Assembly: GCF_002929705.1 (NCBI RefSeq)
Contig: NZ_PJIN01000005.1
Coordinates: 248,001 to 312,000, forward strand
Origin: Arthrobacter sp. N199823
GTDB taxonomy: Bacteria > Actinomycetota > Actinomycetes > Actinomycetales > Micrococcaceae
Length of the DNA stretch: 64,000 nt
Direction of reading: 5' to 3'
The notes beneath the pieces are model-generated. The model searched no databases. It was not told the DNA's origin and saw only the letters and a program-made list of their open reading frames with translations. The position numbers and the translations under genes are program-made. This document shows positions 24,869 to 33,900 of the stretch, piece after piece (the stretch's first letter is position 1; each line of letters starts with the position of its first letter).

Positions 24869-25792
24869 TTAGACGTTGGCCAGCGCGTGGCTGGCGGCAA
24901 GCTCGTGGCCCTTAGCCAGGATGGCGGCCAGGCGGGCTTCCTGCTCTGCCGTCGGGTTGATCAGCGGCGGGCGGACAGGGCCCACGGGCAGCCCGGCCTG
25001 GCGGATGCCGGCCTTGATAAGGGAGACGCCAAAGCCGGGGACCTCGTCGCGGAGGCGGACCAGGGGCGCGTAGAAGCCCTCGATCAGCTCGGCGCGGCGT
25101 TCCTCGTTGCCCTCAATGTAGGCGCGGTAGTAGGCGGTGGCGATTTCCGGGGCCATGGCGAAGGCGGCCGAGGAGTACAGCGGCATGCCGAGGCCGCGGT
25201 AGGCGCCCTGGGTCAGTTCGGCTGTCAGCAGGCCGTTGAAGAACTGGAAGTCCTTGCGGCCCGTGGCGCGGACTGCGGAGACGATTTCCTGGGCCAGGCC
25301 AACGTCGCCCACGCCGTCCTTGAAGCCGATGACCTTGGGGTTGGCGGCCAGCTTGACCATGGATGCGGCGGAGAACTTGGCGTTAGCGCGGTGGTAGACA
25401 ATCACTGGAAGCTCGCTGGCGGCGGCGATCGCCTCAACGTAGGCCACCAGACCGTCCATGGGCGCTCCCACCAGGTATGGCGGCAGCACCAGCAGTGCGT
25501 CTGCGCCAACCTCGGCGGCGGCCCGGGCTGCGTCCAGTGCGTGGCCCAGCGGCCCGCCGGCGCCGGCGATCACGGGAACGGTTCCGGCCACAACCTCGAC
25601 GGTCGCCTGCACCACCGTGCGCACCTCGGCAATGCTGAGGGCGTGGAATTCACCGGTGCCGCAGGCGGGGAAGATGCCGCCCGGGCTGAACTCCAGGCGG
25701 GAGGCGATGTGTTCCTTGAGCAGGGCAACATCGACGCCGCCTGCTTCGTTAAAGGGTGTGACGGGGAAGAAAAGAACGCCTTCGAACTTCAT
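24869..25792 (-). CDS. kdgD: 5-dehydro-4-deoxyglucarate dehydratase (KdgD), DapA superfamily
   Basis: Converts 5-keto-4-deoxyglucarate to 2,5-dioxopentanoate with loss of CO2 and water. 307 residues, class I aldolase-like barrel. Schiff-base Lys158 lies in VIGFKDGVGD, and Tyr133 in VIVYHRAN is the conserved proton relay. The opening GVLFFPVTPF and GIFPACGTGEFHALS are typical of KdgD and distinguish it from dihydrodipicolinate synthase, which has GTTGE in that place. ATG at 25792 is 8 nt after the SDR stop. Neighbours on both sides belong to the same pathway, which raises confidence. Confidence 0.9.
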   Translation of the reverse strand: MKFEGVLFFPVTPFNEAGGVDVALLKEHIASRLEFSPGGIFPACGTGEFHALSIAEVRTVVQATVEVVAGTVPVIAGAGGPLGHALDAARAAAEVGADALLVLPPYLVGAPMDGLVAYVEAIAAASELPVIVYHRANAKFSAASMVKLAANPKVIGFKDGVGDVGLAQEIVSAVRATGRKDFQFFNGLLTAELTQGAYRGLGMPLYSSAAFAMAPEIATAYYRAYIEGNEERRAELIEGFYAPLVRLRDEVPGFGVSLIKAGIRQAGLPVGPVRPPLINPTAEQEARLAAILAKGHELAASHALANV

Positions 25793-25800
25793 GGTTTCTC

Positions 25801-26736
25801 CTAGTGTGAGGCGGCGGACGTCAGGTCCGCGCGGTTGGTGTCAGTGAGCTCGGTGCGCCAGCTTCGCTGCGGCGTCCAGCCCAATACTTTTTGTGCCTTG
25901 GCAATGGAAAACGCCGGGCTTGTGCCTGTCAGGTTCGCGGCCAACTCGTCGCTGCCGGGAAGGAATGCAGGCATGAGCTTGTCCAGGGATTCCACTGCGA
26001 GCGCATCGGCGGCGCCCACAAAGAACGTCTGTGCGTTGTCGATGCTGTCCATCTTTTCCAGCAGCACGGCCAGGAAGTCGGCCACATCGCGGGCGTCAAC
26101 ATAGTTGAACAGTGCCGGTGCGGACAGGGCCGGATCGGCCAGCCGCTCGGCCAGGGTGTGGCCCTGCTGCGTGGGCGCCCCGTCCCATTCCTCAGGGGAG
26201 ATGACATAGCACGGGCGGAACGCTGCGTACCGTGCCTTGTGCCCGTGGGCCGTGGCGAACATTGCCATGACCTGCTCGGCCACCAGCTTGGACAGCGCGT
26301 AGGCGTTCCAAGGTTTGGGCGTGGTATTTTCATCCAGCGGGAAGCTCTCCGGCAGCCAGCCGGCCGGGTTGCCGTAGCCCAGGACTGTGGGGCTGGAGGC
26401 GGTGACGATCCGGCCCACCCCGTTCCCGGTGGCGGCACTAAACACGTTGTACGCCAGCATGGTGTTGGTCTTGAGGATCACGTCCTCCGGCGCGCTGAAG
26501 GGGACGGCAATGGCGGCAAGGTGGATGACGGCGTCGGGCTTGTGGCGTGCCATGACTTCATTCACGGCAGCTGCGTCCAGCAGGTCCAAGGATTCCTGCA
26601 CGACGCCCGCCAGCGCCGGGTCCCCGGGCAGGGCGCCGCGGTCCACGGACACCACTGTGTGGCCTGCTGCGGCGAAACCCGCGACGACGCTGCGGCCCAG
26701 GCGGCCGGAGCCGCCGGTGATGAGTACTGTGCTCAC
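25801..26736 (-). CDS. NAD(P)-dependent epimerase/dehydratase (extended SDR)
   Basis: 311 residues, cytoplasmic. The cofactor motif is VLITGGSGRLGRSV (GxxGxxG), and the active site is YALSK (YxxxK) preceded by a Ser-rich VTASSPTV stretch. In a hexarate operon an attractive role is oxidation of a uronate to its aldarate, as done by uronate dehydrogenase, but this protein is about 45 residues longer than typical Udh, so a sugar epimerase or other dehydrogenase is also possible. It starts 3 nt after the Gfo gene and precedes kdgD by 8 nt, so it is surely co-transcribed with them. Confidence 0.85.
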   Translation of the reverse strand: MSTVLITGGSGRLGRSVVAGFAAAGHTVVSVDRGALPGDPALAGVVQESLDLLDAAAVNEVMARHKPDAVIHLAAIAVPFSAPEDVILKTNTMLAYNVFSAATGNGVGRIVTASSPTVLGYGNPAGWLPESFPLDENTTPKPWNAYALSKLVAEQVMAMFATAHGHKARYAAFRPCYVISPEEWDGAPTQQGHTLAERLADPALSAPALFNYVDARDVADFLAVLLEKMDSIDNAQTFFVGAADALAVESLDKLMPAFLPGSDELAANLTGTSPAFSIAKAQKVLGWTPQRSWRTELTDTNRADLTSAASH

Positions 26737-26739
26737 GGA

Positions 26740-28182
26740 TCAGGCTTTCTTGGTTTGGCCGGCAGGCTTGGAAAGATCCGCACCCAAGCCCAGTCTGGGG
26801 ATGAGAACGGGCAGTCCGGTAATCAGGGATTCGTTGCCTGCGATGCCCACGGACACGGCGCGGAGGCCGTCCATGTAGCCGGAGGGGCGTCCCAGCGGGT
26901 CCTCGCCCGGGCCGTTGAACAGGTCGGAGAGCAGCAAGACGTCGCCCCCGCCGTGCCCGCCATCCCCGTTGATGATTTCCACCTCGCGGGCCACCTCCCA
27001 ATGGCGCTGCACCACCAGCCGCTCACCATTGCTGCGCACAGCGTCTTCCTCCTCGATGGGGGTGGCGCTGGGGTCCACAACGTTTTTCTTGTCCCTGCTG
27101 CCGTGGACGGCGGCGCGCTCCACCACTTCAAGTTCGGCGCGGCCCTCGGTGCCATTGACACTGACCCGGTAGCCTTCCCACGGGCTGTGGGCGTTGAGGG
27201 AATAGCTCAGGGTGGGGCCGCCGTCGTAGTCCACAGTCAGCGCCATGTTGTCCTCGATGGTGATGCCTTCGGAGAACACATCCTGGTCACGGATGTAGCC
27301 ATCGAATTTTTCGTTGGCCAGGTAGAGGGCGGCCAGTTTCTCGTCCTCACGCATGTCCAGCGCAAAGGGATCATCGACGCCGTCGAGCGTGCCGCGGGCA
27401 GGACGCTCGCCAAGACCGCGGGCCGCCGCATTGTCTGCGCCGTAGAAGCGCAGCCCGCCGGAGGCGTAGACGCGGGCCGGTGAATCATCGATCCACCAGT
27501 TGACCAGGTCAAAGTGGTGCGAGGCCTTGTGAATGAGCAGTCCGCCGGAGTTCTTCTTCTCCCTGTGCCAGCGGCGGAAGTAGTCGGCGCCATGGACGGT
27601 GTCCAGCATCCAGCTGAAATCGATGCTGGTGACCTTGCCGATGACGCCGCTCTGGATGATCTCTTTCAGGGCGCTGTTCCGCGGGGAATAGCGGTAGTTG
27701 AACGTGACAACCACGTTGCGCCCGGTTTGCTCGATCGCCTCGGTGATGCGGCGGCAACCGTCAACGTCGATGGTGAGCGGTTTTTCAACCACGACGTCGG
27801 CACCTGCGTTGAGTGCCTCGACGATGTAGTCAGCGTGGGTGTGGTCGGGCGTGGTGATGATGACGCGGTCAATGGCGTTGGCCGTGATGAACGCTGTCAG
27901 CTCCACCGGATCAAATGCTGTCGGGGCAGGTGCCGGGGCGCTGCCGGCTTCGTCGTTCCCGGCCTGGACTGCCAGCAGACGGCCGGCCAGTTCCATGTAA
28001 TAGCCGGTGCGTCCCTGGTTCACATCGCCGATGCCAACAAGCACTGCCATGTCTGCATGCGGACCCATGACCGCCTCAACGTACATTCCGGCACGGGATC
28101 CTGCGCCGACAAGTGCCAGGCGCGCCTTCTTCTTCGATGGCACTTCTACGGGCCTTTCGGCGGACGCGACTTCGGTTCTCAT
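26740..28182 (-). CDS. Gfo/Idh/MocA-family oxidoreductase (long form)
   Basis: 480 residues, longer than the 330-380 usual for the family. Rossmann motif RLALVGAGSRAGMYVEAV lies at residues 21-38, and ADVVVEKPLTID holds the catalytic Lys. The substrate domain has a WHREKKNSGGLLIHKASHHFDLVNWW signature, with His residues near the expected catalytic position, seen in the subgroup annotated with glycosidase or sugar-acid clusters. An acidic C-terminal insertion (about residues 385-440) includes DGGHGGGD. First gene of the hexarate operon. An operator of family A lies 96 bases upstream, shared with the divergent LacI gene. Confidence 0.9.
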   Translation of the reverse strand: MRTEVASAERPVEVPSKKKARLALVGAGSRAGMYVEAVMGPHADMAVLVGIGDVNQGRTGYYMELAGRLLAVQAGNDEAGSAPAPAPTAFDPVELTAFITANAIDRVIITTPDHTHADYIVEALNAGADVVVEKPLTIDVDGCRRITEAIEQTGRNVVVTFNYRYSPRNSALKEIIQSGVIGKVTSIDFSWMLDTVHGADYFRRWHREKKNSGGLLIHKASHHFDLVNWWIDDSPARVYASGGLRFYGADNAAARGLGERPARGTLDGVDDPFALDMREDEKLAALYLANEKFDGYIRDQDVFSEGITIEDNMALTVDYDGGPTLSYSLNAHSPWEGYRVSVNGTEGRAELEVVERAAVHGSRDKKNVVDPSATPIEEEDAVRSNGERLVVQRHWEVAREVEIINGDGGHGGGDVLLLSDLFNGPGEDPLGRPSGYMDGLRAVSVGIAGNESLITGLPVLIPRLGLGADLSKPAGQTKKA

Positions 28183-28277
28183 GAGCTTGGGCGACCTTTC
28201 GCAACACTGTTGGGATTACTGCCAGCCCCACTCTTTGGCACTTTCCCATTGAGTGGCTGGTGGACTAAAGTAAATTC

Positions 28278-28295
28278 TGAGAAAGCGTTTTCTCA
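28278..28295. promoter_or_regulatory. Operator, family A (TGAGAAAGCGTTTTCTCA)
   Basis: 18-bp near-perfect palindrome between the divergent Gfo operon and LacI gene. Identical on the opposite strand to the site at 16254-16271, and likely bound by the LacI encoded at 28397. Confidence 0.8.
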
Positions 28296-28396
28296 AACCG
28301 TTATATGATTTCTATCAACAGTCCGGGCATCCCGTCAAGGCCAGGCATTTACACCGCGATATTTAACACGTCACATTCGAGCCGTAAGGAACCATC

Positions 28397-29431
28397 ATGG
28401 CCAAGCGAGTCCGCCCCATCCGCGTAGGCATAGCCGACGTTGCCAAGCAGGCCGGCGTATCCCTGGCAACCGTCTCTCGCGTCATGAACGGAAACTTCAG
28501 CGTTGATCCGGAAATCGCGGAGCGGGTCCGGGCCGCCGCGACCGAGCTGAAGTACCAGCCAAACCCGATGGGCCGAAACCTGGCGCGCGGCAAGACCGAC
28601 ACCATTGGCGTCGTCGTGCCCGATCTCGGCAACCCAACATTCCAGGGCGTACTGCGGGGCGTCAGCCGTGCTGCGGCCCAGGACGGCTACCGTGTCCTCA
28701 TCGCAGACTCCTCCGAAGTGTCCAGTGAGGAGGCCGTTCTGGCCGGCGAGGCACGCCGCCGGTGCGACGGGGTGGTGCTGTGTGCCCCCCGCATGAGTGC
28801 TGCGGAGCTTGAGGAGCTGGCACCGAGCCTGCACCCGATGGTGCTGGTAAACCGTTCCACTGAGGCGCCTGGCAATCCCAGCGTCATGGTGGACTACGGC
28901 CGCGGCATTCAAGACCTGGCCACACATTTGGCAGGTCTTGGGCACACCAAGATCGCCTACGTGGCAGGCCCGGAAAGCAGTGCGTCCAACGCCTTGCGCC
29001 TGGCCGGGCTGGAGCTTTTCCAGCAGACCCACCCGCACGTTGACCTGGTAATCCTCCACAATGGATCAACGTTTGAAGACGGCCACGAGTCCACCGGCGA
29101 CGTCGTTGCATCCGGCGCCACAGGCATCCTTGCCTTCAACGACTTGACGGCCATGGGCCTGCTCAGCGGCCTGAATGAACGCGGGGTCAAGGTCCCGGAG
29201 GACATTTCAGTGACCGGCTTCGATGACATTCCATTTGCCCGCTTCACCACCCCTCCCCTGACCACGGCGGCCGTGCCCATCATGGACGTCGGCGAGCACG
29301 CGTGGCAGCAGATGCGCGACCTTCTCAACGGCACTGACAGCGCCGATTCACTGCGGGTCTTTGAACCCCACATTGTGGTGCGGGGCAGCACCGGGGTGCC
29401 GGCAAAGATCACGGCCAGCACCCCGGAGTAG
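28397..29431 (+). CDS. LacI-family regulator, probable repressor of family A operators
   Basis: 344 residues. HTH GIADVAKQAGVSLATVSRVMNG is close to the CcpA-type recognition helix (xSxATVSRVxNG), whose sites have an AAGCGCTT-like core, matching the operator beside the gene. The effector domain starts TIGVVVPDLGNPTFQGVLRGV. ATG at 28397 follows AAGGAACC. The gene faces away from the hexarate operon and shares its operator region, so autoregulation plus control of the operon is likely, and nine similar sites in the window suggest a wider regulon. The inducer is unknown, perhaps an aldarate or uronate. Confidence 0.9.
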   Translation: MAKRVRPIRVGIADVAKQAGVSLATVSRVMNGNFSVDPEIAERVRAAATELKYQPNPMGRNLARGKTDTIGVVVPDLGNPTFQGVLRGVSRAAAQDGYRVLIADSSEVSSEEAVLAGEARRRCDGVVLCAPRMSAAELEELAPSLHPMVLVNRSTEAPGNPSVMVDYGRGIQDLATHLAGLGHTKIAYVAGPESSASNALRLAGLELFQQTHPHVDLVILHNGSTFEDGHESTGDVVASGATGILAFNDLTAMGLLSGLNERGVKVPEDISVTGFDDIPFARFTTPPLTTAAVPIMDVGEHAWQQMRDLLNGTDSADSLRVFEPHIVVRGSTGVPAKITASTPE

Positions 29432-29478
29432 TCGGGGCGCCGCGCCTCGAGCTCGCAAGATTGGGGAGCCACCGGGGA

Positions 29479-30738
29479 TCAGCGCAGCGGGTTGAAGTGC
29501 CGGATGCTGGCGGGCGGGGTGTTCCCCGTCAGTCCTGCGGCAACCATCTTTCCGGTGAGCGGGCCCAAGGCGATACCCCACATGCCATGCCCGCCTGCCA
29601 CATGCACGCGGGGTGAACTGGTGGCGCCCACCAGCGGGAATCCGTCGGTGGTGCAGGGCCGCGAGCCCACCCATTCCTCGGCCCTGTCCTCCCAGTTGAT
29701 GCCTGTGAACATGGGTAAGGCGGCCTCCACGATCGCCTTGATGCGCCGCGGATCAAGGGGCGCGTCCGCGTCGCGGAATTCCATCATGCCGGCCACCCGG
29801 AACCTGTCGCCCAACGGCGTGCAGGCAACGCGTTGCGCGGGAAAGTAGATGGGGTGGCTGGGCATGGCGTCGGGGACCACTGTGAAACTGTAGCCGCGGC
29901 CTGCCTGCACCACGCGCTTGACACCGAACTTGCGCGCTAGCGTCCCCAGCCACGCACCCGTGGCGAGAACAACGGCGTCGGCCTTGATCAGGCGGCCTTC
30001 GGAGCCAATAACGTCCACGCCGGTTCCGGTGTCACGCACGTCGAACACGGTGAAGGCGGTGGTCAGGGTGGCGCCGCGGGCAACCACGGTTTTCGCCAGC
30101 GAGGCCATGAACGCCGGCGGGTTGATGAAGCGCTGGTTGCTGATGGCGATGCCGGCCACCACGCCCGTGCCGAGCGTTGGTTCAAGGTCACGGATTTCTG
30201 CCCCGCTCATGAGATTGAAGTCCACTTGGCCGCCGGTCTCCCGGATGACATGGAATTCCTTGACCAGCGCGTCGCGGTCCTTGAGCGAGGCGAAGCCCGT
30301 CAGGAAGGGCTCGGCGGGGTGGGTTGGTTCGGCGACGGAGGGTGTGCCGGCAGCCATTTCCTCGAAGGCGTCGATCCCGGTGCGTCCGATCTCGGCAAAG
30401 ACCGCCATGGCAGCCCGCCATTTGCCCGGCGTGCAGTTGCGGGCAAAGCCCAGCAGGAATTTCAGCAGGGCGGGATCGGTGGAGAACGGAATGTACAGCG
30501 GCGACGCAGGATCTAGCATCGCCTTGAGCCCGTACGTCAGCACGGATGGTTCGCTCAGCGGCAACGTCAGTGCCGGTGTCAGCCAGCCCGCATTGCCCCA
30601 GGACGAACCCGACGCCACTTCCCCGCGGTCAACCACCGTGACCTTGATGCCCTGTTCCTGCAAGTACCAGGCGGTGGACAAACCGATGATTCCCGCACCA
30701 ACTACAACTACATGTTCAGGCGCCTTTGCACTGACCAC
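29479..30738 (-). CDS. FAD-dependent D-amino acid dehydrogenase (DadA-like)
   Basis: 419 residues. The dinucleotide-binding motif VVVVGAGIIGLSTAWYLQEQG is at the N-terminus, followed by the DadA-type GSSWGNAGWLTPALTLPLSEP and a second FAD motif near the C-terminus (HVAGGHGMWGIALGPLTGKMV). Such enzymes oxidise D-amino acids to 2-oxo acids and pass electrons to the respiratory chain at the membrane. Start is GTG at 30738 with GAGGAG 8 nt upstream. It is a single gene convergent with the LacI gene and has no obvious tie to sugar catabolism. A related FAD amine oxidase function cannot be excluded. Confidence 0.85.
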   Translation of the reverse strand: MVSAKAPEHVVVVGAGIIGLSTAWYLQEQGIKVTVVDRGEVASGSSWGNAGWLTPALTLPLSEPSVLTYGLKAMLDPASPLYIPFSTDPALLKFLLGFARNCTPGKWRAAMAVFAEIGRTGIDAFEEMAAGTPSVAEPTHPAEPFLTGFASLKDRDALVKEFHVIRETGGQVDFNLMSGAEIRDLEPTLGTGVVAGIAISNQRFINPPAFMASLAKTVVARGATLTTAFTVFDVRDTGTGVDVIGSEGRLIKADAVVLATGAWLGTLARKFGVKRVVQAGRGYSFTVVPDAMPSHPIYFPAQRVACTPLGDRFRVAGMMEFRDADAPLDPRRIKAIVEAALPMFTGINWEDRAEEWVGSRPCTTDGFPLVGATSSPRVHVAGGHGMWGIALGPLTGKMVAAGLTGNTPPASIRHFNPLR

Positions 30739-30830
30739 GATTCACACTCCTCGCGCGAAGAGCCGGCTCGCTGCCGGCGCTATTCCCAACATAATCTCGT
30801 TTACGGATTCCCCCAAACCACCGCTACCCC

Positions 30831-30872
30831 TTCTTAAACAACCGACCTGCATTCTTAAACAACCGACCCGCA
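30831..30872. repeat. Two tandem 21-bp repeats (20/21 identical)
   Basis: TTCTTAAACAACCGACCTGCA (30831-30851) is followed directly by a copy with one change (30852-30872). They lie between the DadA-like gene start and the end of the rhamnogalacturonan enzyme gene. The second copy runs into the hairpin listed next. Confidence 0.85.
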
Positions 30873-30925
30873 GAAGTCGGCGAAAATTCAAGATTTTTTC
30901 GTGTTTTCGTCGTGTTCTGCGGGTC
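30865..30925 (-). terminator. Possible terminator of the rhamnogalacturonan enzyme gene
   Basis: GACCCGCAGAA (30865-30875) pairs with TTCTGCGGGTC (30915-30925) around a 39-nt loop containing a T-rich run. It starts 36 bases after the stop of the 1829-residue enzyme gene. The long loop makes an efficient terminator uncertain. Confidence 0.45.
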
Positions 30926-30960
30926 AGATTATTGAGGTCGGGACGTTGATTCTGCGGGCA

Positions 30961-33900
30961 CTACTTCACAGGCGGCCCCGTGACTTTCAAGCCAGCCCAG
31001 CCATGGAGGCTGCCCGCCTCATCGAACAGGACGATCTTGTTGTCTCCGGGGCGGGTGTCGTCAGGCGTGGTCACCAAGACTGTGCCATCGTCCAGTGCCT
31101 TGTGCCAGCCCAGCCCGCTCTCGTTCAGGTAAACGAAGAACCACTCGCCGGCGGCAAGATTCTTCAGCGTCACCTCGGAAGATCCGCGCGGGAACTTCGC
31201 GGACCCCAACCCGAGATCGATCTCGGTGTCCTTCTTGAGCGTCTGCTTGTCGGCCGGTTCCGGGGTGATGGATGGCTCCGGGTTGACGGCTTCCCCAGGC
31301 TCCGGTTCGCTTCCAGTGTAGGAGATGCTCGGCGCTGCGGGCACCGTCATCCCTTCACCCAGGAAGTAGGACGTGTGGGGCGGCTGGTTGTAGGCGGTGT
31401 TCTGCCAGGCCACGCCCATCCTGTAGACCGGGTCCGACTGCAGGGTTCGCAGCCGATGGTCGGTCAGATCCAAGGTTGTGGCGATGCGCAGTGCCGAGGA
31501 ATCATCCAAACGTGTCACGATTTCCTCGCGCCAGTCACCGAACAGATCGGCCTGGAGCGTCGGGTTGCCCTTCGTGTCGTTGTTGGACAGGGTTCCTTCA
31601 GCGCGGTAGATCTCCTTGGCGGTGTTGGTGGTCCAATCCCATTTGGAGATGGTGGGAACTCCGGTGCGACTTCCTTCCGTCCAGGCATGGTCGGTGACTT
31701 CCCGCAGGAGGTCCCCGTCCCACCAGGTGAGGAAGTTGGCGGCCGGGATGCTGGTGCTGATGAGTTCACCGTTGGCGGCCATCAGCTGCCCCACGGGTGA
31801 GTTCCATGCGGCGTCGCCGCCGATGGCCCACCCTTCCGCACCGGGATGCGTCGGATCGATGTCGGCCATGGCGCCGCGGCCGGTGTCCTTGATGGCCGGA
31901 ATCGACCAGAGCACTTCGCCGGTGGCAGCGTCACGGAACGTTGCCCCGATGCCGTGTTTGGAGGGCGCCTCCTCATGGGTTGCGAACACCTCCAGACCGG
32001 GACGCGACGGGTCAAAGTCGGAGACGTGGAGTGCGTCGCCGTGGCCCAGATTCGTGTTGTAGAGAGCCGATCCGTCGTCGTCGAGAGTCATGGAGCCGAA
32101 GACGATCTCGTCCTTCTGATCCCCGTCAACGTCGGCCACCGAGAACTGGTGGTTGCCCTGTCCTCGGTACTCATCGCCTGCCAGGTTGGAGTCAAACACC
32201 CAGCGCTCGCTCAGCGAGGTGCCGTCGAAATCATAGGCGGCAACCACTGTGCGGGTGTAGTAGCCCCGGCTGAAAACCACGCTGGGGTGCTCACCGTCAA
32301 GGTGTGCCACACCGGCCAGGAAGCGGTCCACGCGGTTTCCGTAGGTGTCGCCCCAGGCCCCAACATCCCCGCGCTCCGGGGTGTAGTTGATGGTGTCGAT
32401 TGCAGCACCGGTCTCGCCGTTGAACACCGTGAGGTATTCGGGTCCGGTCAGCACGTAACCACCGGAGTTTCGGTAGTCGGCCCGAGCATCGCCAATCACG
32501 GTTCCGGCGCCGTCAACGGTACCGTCGGCCGTCTTCAGGGTGACTTCGGCCTTGCCGTCGCCGTCCAGATCATAGACCTGGAACTGGGTGTAGTGCGCCC
32601 CGGCCCGGATGTTTTTGCCCAGGTCAATGCGCCACAGCCTGGTGCCGTCCATCTTGTAGGCGTCCACGTACACGATTCCGGTGTAGCCGCCCTGGGAGTT
32701 GTCCTTGGAAATGGACGGATCCCATTTCAGGATGATCTCGTAGCTGCCGTCGCCGTCAACGTCGCCGATGGAAGCATCCGAGGCCCTGTAGGTGTAAGGC
32801 TGGCCGTCCTTGGTGTAGTCGTCGGCGGGTTTGTCCAGCGGCACGTCAAGCGTCTGGGAATCCCACACGGTGAAGGCCTCGGTGGCCCACAGTTCGGCGC
32901 CGTTGAGCACGGTGGAAATCCGGTAGCTCGATGCGGAGGTGCCGCCGACGTCCAGCACGTTGGTGCTGCCGATTACCGGCCCGTCGGCGACCTTCACGCC
33001 GTCGCGGTAGACGTTGAATGCAATGGCTTCGGGGTCCAGGCCCAGCATGCGCCAGCCCACGTAGACACCCTTTTCGGTGGCCGCTGCGACAGGCGCCCGG
33101 TCGAGGCGTTCTGCCTGGCGGACCAGGGTGGTCACCGCTTCGGTGGTGACCGGCTCGGATTTCTCCGAGACGCCGCCTCCGTTGACGGAAGCCACGGCGT
33201 ATTTGTACGCGATGGTTGTCAGCACAGTGGAGTCTGTGTAGCCGGCTTCCCCGGCACGGCCCAGCAGCTTGAAGTCGCCGAAGCTGCCATCAGCCTTCGC
33301 GTCAGCGCGGAACATCTGGTAGAACAGGGCGCCCTTCGCCTTGGGCCAGGACAGGGACACGTCGTTCTTGTTGACGGCTCCCAGGACGGGCTGGCCGGGA
33401 ACGGCTGCCTTGGCCACGGAGGCGTCAACGGTTGCCACCTCGATGGTGTTGGACGGCACGGATTCGGCTCCGGAGAGGTCCAGGGCCACCACGTAATAGC
33501 TGTAGTCCAAGCCGATCTCGGCCAGGCTGTCGGTGAATTCCGACGTCGTTGCCTCCCCAAGCGGTTCGGCCGCCTCCGCGGTGCTGGACTTGCGGTAAAC
33601 GCGGTAGCTGCCCGCGTCGGTGCCGGTCCAGGCAAGTGCGACGGTGGCGAATTCGGCACCAATGGAGACGTCCGTGGCGGCGAGCGCACCCGGCGCCAGC
33701 AGCAGCGGCGTGATTTCGATGCCGTTAAGGCGCGAGGAACTGCCGCCCATGACAATGTTCAGTTGTCCGTCCAGGACCTGGACGGGCTGGCTGAGCTTGG
33801 CAGAGACCGAGCCCTTGCCGGCGTTGGAGGCACCAAAATCCTTGCCTTCAATGCGGACATCGGATTTTGAGGTGCCGATCCAGTCGCCGTTGTATGTCTT

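Noticed and set aside
25891-27483. 530-codon plus-strand open frame opposite the SDR and Gfo genes
   Set aside because: It is antisense to two well-recognised genes, has no family features and reads like a GC-rich shadow of their codons.
31846-33870. 674-codon plus-strand frame opposite the PL11 part of the large enzyme
   Set aside because: Composition (His-, Val- and Gly-rich, no motifs) is that of an antisense shadow; the minus strand encodes clear PL11 sequence.
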